NCBI RefSeq assembly: GCF_000208925.1
Contig: NW_001914985.1
Span: forward strand, 14,188 to 46,906
Direction: 5' to 3'
DNA length: 32,719 nucleotides
Source of the DNA: Entamoeba histolytica HM-1:IMSS
Taxonomy: Eukaryota > Evosea > Mastigamoebida > Endamoebidae
Shown: positions 25,653 through 32,719 of the stretch, one piece after another
How positions within the stretch are numbered: position 1 is the stretch's first letter
How the letters are laid out: each line of letters starts with the position of its first letter
Made by a program: the position numbers and the translations under genes
The notes under the pieces: model-generated
Told to the model about the DNA's origin: nothing
Seen by the model: the letters and a program-made list of their open reading frames with translations, nothing else
The model's database searches: none

Positions 25653-27313
25653 TTATTTCATTGATTTCTTTTGTAATGCTAATTGTTTTAAATATTGAGC
25701 TCTTTCAATACATTGTTCTTTGGTTTTACCTTCTACCATTTGAGCTATTTTATCCCATTTATCTTGTTCTTTATAACCATTTAATTGTTTAATACCATTT
25801 TGTAATTGAATTTGTTGTTCTTTGCTCCAATCAAGAACATTATTATTATTATTATTTTTCTTTTGTTGAATATTTGTATGCATTTTTGCATTTAAAGCTT
25901 TTGCATATTCAATAACTTGACTCTCATTCTTTGTTTTCATATATGTTGCAATTCTTCTATATCTTCCTTCTGTACCAACAGGAAATTTTTTACATCCTTT
26001 TTTAAATAATTCAATATCATTAGAATTCCATTCATCTAATACATTTCTATGAAGTTGATGTTCTCTTTCTTTTTCTTTCTTTTCAAGATATTGAATTGTT
26101 TTATGTCTCAAAAATTCTATTGCTGATTGCTCTTGTAATGATGATATAGTATTTAATTCATCATCTTCCATTTGTACAATTACATTTTTGATCCCACATT
26201 TAAAATGTTCATTTTCTTTCTCTAAATTAAATAAGTTTAATAATCGAATTTTTTTTTCTTTTCGTTCTTGTGTTAATAATTCATTTTTCTTTTGTTCTTC
26301 TATTTCTAAAATTCTTCGTTCTTCTTCAATCTTCAATCGTTCTTGTTCTTTTTGAAGTTCTATTAATTTTCTTTTTTCTTCTAACTCTTGTTTCTTTCTT
26401 TGTTTCTCTTCTTTTTCTCTCATCTTCTTTTTGATTATTCTAAAATCTCGTTTATATGCCATATCAACTAATTTTCGTATTCTCAACCCTTCTTCTTTTC
26501 GTTTCTTTTGTGATTTTTTTTCATTCTCTTTCATCATCCATCTTCTTTCCTCTCTACATGTTGCTTCTTCTATATTATACATCTCATCTAAAGGAGGATC
26601 TCTCCATGACTTAAATGAATACCAAAACGTATAAAATTTATTTACATCTTCATCAGATGACGTTTCATCACCAAAGTCAGGAACATTTTTATTAATGGAC
26701 CATTTAGCATTCTTTTTAAAGTATGTCCCAAAAATAGTATAGAATTCATTTTCTTCATATTGTCTGTCTTGTGGTAGTTTGTCATCAGTATTATCTGAAC
26801 TGTCATACTGTTTTCTTTTTTCTGGGTTTGATAAAATATTATATGCCTCAATAATTTGTTTAATTCTACTATCATCTCCATTATTTTTATCTGGATGATA
26901 AATTAAACACATTTTCTTATATGCTTTTTTAATATCATCATCACTAGCTTCCCATCTAACAGTTCCTAAACCAAGCATTCCATAATAGTCTCCTGTTTTA
27001 ATACTTTGGACATGTGGTTTAAATTTGCTACTAAAATCTTTTTCTCCTTTTTTATTGTTACAATATCCTTCTTCTTGTTTAATTTCATCTTCTTCTCTGT
27101 TAAATTTTTTATTTTCATATGTACAACACATTTGATTGAGTAATTGTTCATACCTTTCCCCAGCATGTTCGCATTGTCTTTGTTGTTTTATTTCACACCC
27201 TTTTTTGTTATTGTTTTTATAAACATGTTACAACTTATGAACAAACAACTTAATGAACATAAAACAACATCTCCTTCATAGTCTTGTGGCACTTCCTTCA
27301 GTAATTTAATCAT
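25653..27313 (-). CDS. Zuotin/DNAJC2 (MPP11)-like J protein with two SANT domains
   Basis: The model is exon 1 at 27313-27247, intron at 27246-27200 (GTTTGTT...AAAAAAG, 47 nt) and exon 2 at 27199-25653, giving 537 residues. Exon 1 was added because the frame is open upstream of the ATG at 27131 and encodes CEHAGERYEQLL, matching the conserved VEPVG.[FW]E region of zuotins. The J-domain (about 92-155) has HPD at 124-126. Next come the zuotin homology region (NKFYTFWYSFKSWR, then CREERRWM), a long charged coiled coil (ribosome-binding in the family) and two SANT/Myb repeats, LDEWNSNDIELFKKG and LDWSKEQQIQLQNG. Zuotin works with Hsp70 on nascent chains at the ribosome exit. SANT repeats occur in animal MPP11 but not in yeast Zuo1. 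Confidence 0.9.
27200..27246 (-). other. Intron of zuotin gene
   Basis: This 47-nt intron starts with GTTTGTT on the minus strand. The acceptor is AAG rather than the TAG used by the other four introns here, so this boundary is the least certain. It joins a 67-nt first exon to the main frame. Confidence 0.65.
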
Positions 27314-27638
27314 TGTATTTTTAATTATTTTTGTTTTTAAGGGTTTGAAAATAACATTTTTTTAATTTATTTTGATATTAAAAAACAAAACATATCACAA
27401 ATTCATCCAACATATCAAAATATGTTTTTGTAGTTGACAAGTACGAAATAACACCAAAAAAATAAAGGGGTCATTCTAGATTACAGGTTTTGTTAAAAAA
27501 TATAAAAAACTGCGAAAAGGTTGAAGGGATATATGTATTTTTAAATTTCAGTAAAAACAGTTTGGTTAGATGTAAAGTTAACATTTAGATAAATATCCAG
27601 TATAAAATAAAGAAAATAAGACACAACTCAAATTGGTA
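27314..27638. other. Divergent promoter region, zuotin / coiled-coil gene
   Basis: This 325-bp AT-rich spacer lies between two head-to-head genes. A GTATTTTTAAA sequence lies at 27535-27545 on the plus strand, a poor TATA-like match about 95 nt upstream of the 27639 ATG. No RNA gene or other structure was seen. Confidence 0.4.
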
Positions 27639-28544
27639 ATGGGAGATTCGGTACAACTATCACTTCAAAAATATGTCGAATTGCGATTGGCAGAAAGAGA
27701 AAAAGAGTTGATTAGTCACACTGTTTCTGTTTTGGAAAAGCAAGTAGTGTCGCAACAAAAAGCTATCGAGCAACTCAGTTTACAAATCAAAAGGGTAACT
27801 GAAGAACGTGAAGAGCTAAAGATAAAAGTCATCCACTTAGAAAAAGAAATTGATATTTCAAATGAACGGCTTATTTTATTACAAAAATACTCTCAAAGAG
27901 GTCAAAAAGTTGACGAAGAGATTTTTGAAAATGGTTCAAATGAAATAAAACACAAACAAAAGCTACTAGTTGAGGAACTGATATCGAAGAAGAGAAATAC
28001 GTCAACAAGTGTCGCAACAAGCAATGTAAGTACTAAAGAATCAATAAATCCTTTTTCGATAAAAGAAGTTCAATTAAACAAACCGTATTCAGGAAAACCT
28101 TCTTTTATCAAAACAGCTATTCTCAATGAATATATCAATCATATTTCACAAACTGATTTAAATACTCAATTTTATATATCAACAACAAGTGTTTGTAAAA
28201 AAGTCCCAAAATATTGTTTTCAGATTGAATATCGTTTACTTTGTGAAGTATTTACTGATTCAATAATTGGAAACTCTAACATTGTTTTGTTAAAAGGATA
28301 TCCAAGTGTTGTTTCACATAAAATATTTGAGTTGTATTGTACAAAGTCAAATATGCTTGATCTATTAAAAATTATAAAAGACCCTCAACAAAGGTCACAA
28401 ACGAGAGTGATTATTGGTTTATTTAATAAATGCGTTTTAGCGTTAGAAGAAATGAGGAAAAGAAGTGGATTTTGTCAAAATTACAGTATCATCAAAGATA
28501 GATATCCTCATGTCCAATTCGTTGCACTTGGGCGTTACGAATAA
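27639..28544 (+). CDS. Unrecognised coiled-coil protein
   Basis: This is a 301-residue protein from the ATG at 27639 (MGDSVQLSLQKYVELRLAER). Residues about 8-100 form a strong coiled coil with leucine heptads. A Ser/Thr-rich linker (about 115-145: NTSTSVATSNVSTKES) follows. A C-terminal globular part of about 150 residues has several cysteines and hydrophobic helices (KVPKYCFQIEYRLLCEVF, then VIIGLFNKCVLALEEMRKR). No motif of known function was identified. Base use is less AT-extreme than in neighbouring spacers. The gene is head-to-head with zuotin and converges on XRN2 with a 161-bp gap. It could be a cytoskeletal or complex-scaffold protein, but nothing in the sequence settles this. Confidence 0.75.
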   Translation: MGDSVQLSLQKYVELRLAEREKELISHTVSVLEKQVVSQQKAIEQLSLQIKRVTEEREELKIKVIHLEKEIDISNERLILLQKYSQRGQKVDEEIFENGSNEIKHKQKLLVEELISKKRNTSTSVATSNVSTKESINPFSIKEVQLNKPYSGKPSFIKTAILNEYINHISQTDLNTQFYISTTSVCKKVPKYCFQIEYRLLCEVFTDSIIGNSNIVLLKGYPSVVSHKIFELYCTKSNMLDLLKIIKDPQQRSQTRVIIGLFNKCVLALEEMRKRSGFCQNYSIIKDRYPHVQFVALGRYE

Positions 28545-28705
28545 CAAGAGTCGACAGCTTATTTAAATTGTCACTTTTTGATATGATTCAATCACGAAAC
28601 TCTCTTTTTTAATAACATTTTTTATTTTTCCTTTGTGTTAGCAAAGTTAAAAAAATAATTAACTTAAGGTAGAAATCAATCAAATTCAATTAGTTTTTTT
28701 CTCAC

Positions 28706-31315
28706 TTACTCATAGTCATCATAACCTCTACGTCTTTCATTCTTAAAACGACGACTATTATAACTAGAACTAAATTTATCAAATTGACCGTGTTGTTTGT
28801 AACTGTTATAACTTGAGAAATGATGGTATTGACCTTTATTATACCTTGGGAAATATGTATGATCTTGTTTAAAGCTACGTTGGTAAAATGGTTTTGAGTC
28901 ATTATTAAAAGATGGTGTTTTTGAAAAGAATTTATTCTTTCTTTTTTGTTGATAGTCATCTTTAAGTTCTCTTTTACGTTCATCAATATAACTATCACCA
29001 GTGTTAACCCTCTTTTTATGTTGATAAGTACTACTTGGCTTTGTATTTGAAAATCCACGAACACTAATCTCAGGAAGAGTAATAGGGTCTCCATCTAAAT
29101 ATCGTGTTTTAAACACATGCCCTTCTTCAAATTGAGGATTAATAAATCCAGCAACAAAACATTGGTTTTGGTCCTCATCAAGTTCCATGTCATCCACTGG
29201 AATAATAAAACCAGTTAGTCCTTGTTGAAAATTTGTGATTGGTGTTAATAATTCTTTATAATCTGATAATGGGACTTTTTTATCTTTTTTGTTTAATTTA
29301 TCGATAGTAGGTTTAATCAATCCCCAACTACTTGAACATGCAGCTTTAAACGTTTGTATAGTAGTGAAATATTTTGCATTATCTTTACCAATAAATATAT
29401 AGGAATCACCATATCTTCTATTCCTTCTTTTTGCATCTCCTTTTAATTTCTTTTCTATTGGCTTAACATAATGTAATAACTTTTCTTGGTCAATGAAAGT
29501 TAATACAACAATAGCTTTGTAATCAACTTTTTCTCCATTAAAATCGAGTTTAAATGTATCTGGATAAAATTCACTAATTGGTGATCCTTTAGATTTCATT
29601 AAATCATGGAACTGTTGTGGTAAACAACTTTTAGATCTAGGTGGTAATACAGACATTAATTGTTCAAATGGTCTAAATGGAATACTCTTCTTATATTTAA
29701 ACTCAAAATTATCATCAACATATTCTCCCATATCTTCTGCAAAAGGAGCATAGAGGTATGGATAATACCAATCCCATGACTGACACCCTTTATAGTAATA
29801 TCCAAGAACCCAGTTCATTCCTTCAAAATAACTATGAACAATATCCCGAATTTTCTGAGTATCTTTTTTGGGGTCTATCTTAAATTTTACACTATAATAT
29901 CTTTGAGTATATCCCACTTCTCCCATTTTCAATAAGTCTTTTGTTTCAGCTTTCTTAAGACGTTCTTTTAGTCTATTTTCTTTTTGTTCAATTAATTTTA
30001 TTTCTGCCTCTTGGGTTTTGAGTTGTTCTTGCTGTTCTGGAGTGAGTTCATTCATACCTTCAGTACTTTTTAAAGTATTAATTTTGTAAATGGTTGCTTT
30101 TCTCATTTCTAATTGTTTCATTTGATTATCAAAATTTTTTTTAGCATTCATTTTTTCTTTTTGACATTTTTTTTCTAGGATTGCTGGTTCTTCCTTACCA
30201 ACTTCTTGTAAAAAGTTCTTGGCGTTGGTAACATTAAGACTTCCACTCTCTGTGATATATCCTCCATGTGGTAAAAATTCTCGATAAACTTTCATTAAAA
30301 GATCAACTGCTCCGTCTCTAATATCTAACGATGGAATATGTGGTAAAAAGTCATTTCCAACTAAGAAACAGAAGAAAATAAAATCATCCACACATCTTTC
30401 AAATTCAAATCCCTCTACTTTTAATGTAATTTGAAGATATCCACGAAGAATATGACAATGAAGAAATTGGAATGGTTTTATAATAGTGTCCATAGCACCA
30501 ACCTCTTTTCTACGTTGACATTTATCTGGGGGATGAACTCCATTACAAATATAACATCGATCATCTTCAAAAAATACTTTTTCTCTAACAATACTGAAGA
30601 ACCGTTCATGGGTTGCAAGAGATAACATAATAAGATCAGCATCTAATCCATACATACAATGATGAATATTTGGGTTATAGTCTGGTGACTCTTTTTGTCT
30701 TCTAATAAAATCCATAATTTTATGCTCTCCTTCACCTGGTACACCAGAATCACTTAAAATAACAACAAGTTTATTCCAATAACTCGATTGACTCATTCTT
30801 TCTTTTATATATCTCTTCAATGTTTTAGAAACTACTGACATAAATTCTGTACCAGGAGTAATACAATTCGAATCTAATGGTTTTATATAAGGAACTTCAG
30901 GTAATCCATTCATTAATCTTTTTTTATTATCTTCTGCTTGTCTAAGTTCTGCATTTTCTGCGTCTTTTGCTGATTTGAATCTACGACTTCTTTGTTGATT
31001 CATTTTTGCTCTTGGTGCAACTCCATCAACAGCAAGATACAATAATTTTCTAGGTCTGACAATGTCAATAATGTAATCTAAATATCTGGTTAATAATACC
31101 ATCATGTCTTCTATTGTTTCAGGTGATTGTCGGTCTTGTGGATGGAAACATGGATGAATTAATCCATTCATATCAATATAAAAATTATCATATTCAACTC
31201 CATTGGCATTTGGTTCATTTAGATCTCCATACTTCTCTTGGGAAGATGGTTGACAGTCAACAATAATCTTTGGAAATCTTTGCTTTAACCATCTAAAGAA
31301 TGATGGAACTCCCAT
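28706..31315 (-). CDS. Nuclear 5'-3' exoribonuclease Rat1/XRN2
   Basis: This is an 869-residue protein. The start is the ATG at 31315, giving the canonical MGVPSFFRWL; a longer frame opens only at a TTG. The family's catalytic acidic and basic motifs are present: YIDMNGLIH (D48), VDGVAPRAKMNQQRSRRF (96-113), SGVPGEGEHKIM (190-201) and YGLDADLIML. A zinc knuckle C254-x2-C-x3-H-x4-C266 marks the Rat1/XRN2 branch and is absent from cytoplasmic Xrn1. A coiled coil (about 380-470) and the conserved WVLGYYYKGCQSWDWYYPYLYAPF block follow. The C-terminal ~100 residues are disordered, rich in R, G, Y and S. The enzyme degrades 5'-monophosphate RNA, trims rRNA and promotes polymerase II termination. 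TTGAACTT lies 11 nt upstream of the ATG. Confidence 0.95.
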   Translation of the reverse strand: MGVPSFFRWLKQRFPKIIVDCQPSSQEKYGDLNEPNANGVEYDNFYIDMNGLIHPCFHPQDRQSPETIEDMMVLLTRYLDYIIDIVRPRKLLYLAVDGVAPRAKMNQQRSRRFKSAKDAENAELRQAEDNKKRLMNGLPEVPYIKPLDSNCITPGTEFMSVVSKTLKRYIKERMSQSSYWNKLVVILSDSGVPGEGEHKIMDFIRRQKESPDYNPNIHHCMYGLDADLIMLSLATHERFFSIVREKVFFEDDRCYICNGVHPPDKCQRRKEVGAMDTIIKPFQFLHCHILRGYLQITLKVEGFEFERCVDDFIFFCFLVGNDFLPHIPSLDIRDGAVDLLMKVYREFLPHGGYITESGSLNVTNAKNFLQEVGKEEPAILEKKCQKEKMNAKKNFDNQMKQLEMRKATIYKINTLKSTEGMNELTPEQQEQLKTQEAEIKLIEQKENRLKERLKKAETKDLLKMGEVGYTQRYYSVKFKIDPKKDTQKIRDIVHSYFEGMNWVLGYYYKGCQSWDWYYPYLYAPFAEDMGEYVDDNFEFKYKKSIPFRPFEQLMSVLPPRSKSCLPQQFHDLMKSKGSPISEFYPDTFKLDFNGEKVDYKAIVVLTFIDQEKLLHYVKPIEKKLKGDAKRRNRRYGDSYIFIGKDNAKYFTTIQTFKAACSSSWGLIKPTIDKLNKKDKKVPLSDYKELLTPITNFQQGLTGFIIPVDDMELDEDQNQCFVAGFINPQFEEGHVFKTRYLDGDPITLPEISVRGFSNTKPSSTYQHKKRVNTGDSYIDERKRELKDDYQQKRKNKFFSKTPSFNNDSKPFYQRSFKQDHTYFPRYNKGQYHHFSSYNSYKQHGQFDKFSSSYNSRRFKNERRRGYDDYE

Positions 31316-31325
31316 TGACCCTTTC

Positions 31326-31333
31326 AAGTTCAA
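31326..31333 (-). promoter_or_regulatory. GAAC-like box of XRN2 gene
   Basis: The complement reads TTGAACTT, 11-18 nt upstream of the XRN2 ATG. It carries the GAACT core. Confidence 0.35.
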
Positions 31334-31928
31334 TTTTAGGTTTAAGTCTTTTTTTTCGTTTTATTTTGTGTTTTATATATCAAAGCTATTTTAATTGGAA
31401 TGAAAGATATTATTTTTTTGTTACATTCATTTTTGTTTATTTTTTTTTTGAATAAAAAAATTAAACTATTACTTAATAAGAAAAACTATTAGTCAATAGA
31501 TTTTGTTAATATTCATAAGAAAATAAAAAACTTTATTTCTTTAAGATATTCTTGTTTTGTTATTCTCTTATTCATGAAAATACTGAAGTTTTATAACATA
31601 ACTATTGCATTTACATCAAATAAGCTGTGAACATGCCAAAATTTTACATGCTATTTTTAAGTGTAATAATTTGCAAAACAAAAGAATGTATAAAGTTAAG
31701 GGATAAGACTAAAATATTTTATCATTGAATAACCTTGTTTTTCTTCTAAGTTTTAAATGTTTTATTTTCAAGTTAATAATGGTTATTCAAGACTGTATGT
31801 TCATAACAAACACTTTTCAGTGCTACTACAGTTATAAAATGCTACTTGTTTGAGAAATAACAAAAGAACAAAACAAGATAAACAATGAAGAGATTTTAAA
31901 TAAAAATTCAATCAATTCAATCGTATGT
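31334..31928. other. Intergenic, no gene seen
   Basis: This roughly 600-bp AT-rich spacer lies between the 3' end of midasin and the 5' end of XRN2, both on the minus strand. No ORF, RNA gene or repeat was recognised. Confidence 0.5.
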
Positions 31929-32719
31929 TTAGTTTTGGGTTGTCATTTCAAACCATTGTCTCAGTGCTTCAGCTAAAACATTCGGTAAAGTGTTTAAGTC
32001 ATGAAGAATAATGTAGTGAGGGAATGGGAAAGTATCCATATAATGTTCTACATTAACTTGTCCATTTTCAAAGTTAACACTTTTCATTTCAAGAATTGAT
32101 TCGTTTGAAGGATTGTCTAAGACAATGAAAACAACAAAAGTTTTCATTGAAGAGAAGTCTCTTAGTATTTTAGAAATACCTTTTTTGTCAGAGAATCGTC
32201 CATCTGAGAGGATAAAAATAATTTGTTTAACATCCAGTTCAATAGAAGGGTTATATCGTTGACAAACAAGTCCACTCTCATGTAAATAGACATACAAAGA
32301 CTTCATTAATTTAACCATGTCAGTATTATTTTGGTTAAATTGGAATTCTTTAACAATTCTTGCTCCATCTTCTTCATTAAATGTTGTTCCAAACTTTTGA
32401 ACACATTTTACATCTTCTCCGAATCTAACAACACTTAATTCACCTACTTCTAATTTAGTTAATGCACTAGACAATAAAGCAACTGTCTCTAATGCCATTT
32501 CACCAGCATTATTTATAATCATTGATTGAGAGTCATCTATTGCAACTAATATTTGATAGTCTCTTTTCTGTGCTCTTGTTCTTCTAAGCCAAATTTTATC
32601 CTTTTTAAATCCAGAAGCAATATATGGAATTACTTTCTTCATATTAATTTTCTTTCCAGTTCTATAGTCTCCTTTCATCTGACTTGCTAATGATGGTTCT
32701 AACACAATTCTTAATTTCT
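31929..32719 (-). CDS. Midasin (MDN1/Rea1), C-terminal MIDAS domain, partial
   Basis: The frame is open to the right edge (263 codons visible), so the start lies outside the window; midasins are typically above 4000 residues. The visible part opens with LRIVLEPSLASQMKGDYRTG, then KKINMKKVIPYIAS and KDKIWLRRTRAQKRDYQI, a hallmark of the midasin C-terminus. The VWA/MIDAS domain follows with the metal-binding DxSxS (IDDSQSM), a later NNTD threonine region and ILSDGRFSD. Midasin is the AAA+ motor that strips assembly factors (Rsa4, Ytm1) from pre-60S ribosomal particles; this domain grips their UBL domains through the metal. The tail ends EALRQWFEMTTQN. Confidence 0.95.
   Translation of the reverse strand, partial: KLRIVLEPSLASQMKGDYRTGKKINMKKVIPYIASGFKKDKIWLRRTRAQKRDYQILVAIDDSQSMIINNAGEMALETVALLSSALTKLEVGELSVVRFGEDVKCVQKFGTTFNEEDGARIVKEFQFNQNNTDMVKLMKSLYVYLHESGLVCQRYNPSIELDVKQIIFILSDGRFSDKKGISKILRDFSSMKTFVVFIVLDNPSNESILEMKSVNFENGQVNVEHYMDTFPFPHYIILHDLNTLPNVLAEALRQWFEMTTQN

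Noticed and set aside
31316..31333. Six-residue N-terminal extension of XRN2
   Set aside because: It would begin at TTG; MGVPSFF from the ATG at 31315 is the conserved N-terminus of the family.

Overview
The window is nuclear DNA from an amoeba of the genus Entamoeba. The evidence is a very AT-rich genome, compact mostly intron-poor genes, introns of 47-72 nt starting GTTTG(T/A), TATA-like boxes of the form GTATTTAAA(G/C), GAAC-type boxes close to start codons, and several Entamoeba-typical families: a TKL-like kinase with a receptor-kinase-like N-terminus, TLDc-like coiled-coil proteins, an LRR/F-box-like protein and many Rabs. The species cannot be fixed from the sequence alone.

Layout. 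1-149 is the 5' end of an unrecognised membrane protein gene (-). 799-1989 is a protein kinase (-). 2100-4240 is a graveyard: relic coding fragments plus a 5'-truncated non-LTR retrotransposon (2676-3178) with a perfect 20-bp target-site duplication. 4317-8228 holds four + strand genes: type I membrane protein, TLDc-like protein, secreted cyclophilin and a Rab with one intron. 8229-9834 is T-rich non-coding DNA. 9835-11145 (-, unrecognised) and 11241-12878 (+, RMC1/Mic1-like) diverge from a 95-bp spacer. 12879-14658 is non-coding and has a tract almost devoid of G. 14659-16674 is an LRR protein; 16753-17171 (-) is a spliced UEV/Mms2-like ubiquitin E2 variant; 17403-17609 is a 68-aa protein; 17843-18957 is a spliced ASCC1-like KH + 2H-phosphoesterase protein; 19168-20754 is a PPR-TrmB fusion. 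A 2.7-kb gene-poor stretch contains another relic (23063-23357). Then come a second Rab (23499-24125), a spliced rhomboid that appears catalytically dead (24426-25553), zuotin/DNAJC2 (25653-27313, with a new 5' exon), a coiled-coil protein (27639-28544), the nuclear exonuclease Rat1/XRN2 (28706-31315) and the C-terminal end of midasin (31929 to the right edge).

Functional themes, from family knowledge: vesicle traffic (two Rabs and an RMC1-like subunit of the Rab7 exchange factor), RNA and ribosome biology (PPR-TrmB, ASCC1-like, XRN2, zuotin, midasin), and protein folding or ubiquitin signalling (cyclophilin, UEV). There is no operon. Genes are separate units, and several are arranged as divergent or tightly convergent pairs.

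Five introns were reconstructed by eye from splice signals, reading frame and family conservation. Four change gene models: they join two ORF halves (ASCC1-like, rhomboid), add a terminal exon (UEV) or add a first exon (zuotin). The fifth restores the missing switch I region of the first Rab. The most notable observations are the PPR-TrmB fusion, the pseudo-rhomboid, the retrotransposon with its intact duplication, and a 34-bp perfect palindrome in a divergent promoter. No tRNA, rRNA or CRISPR was found.
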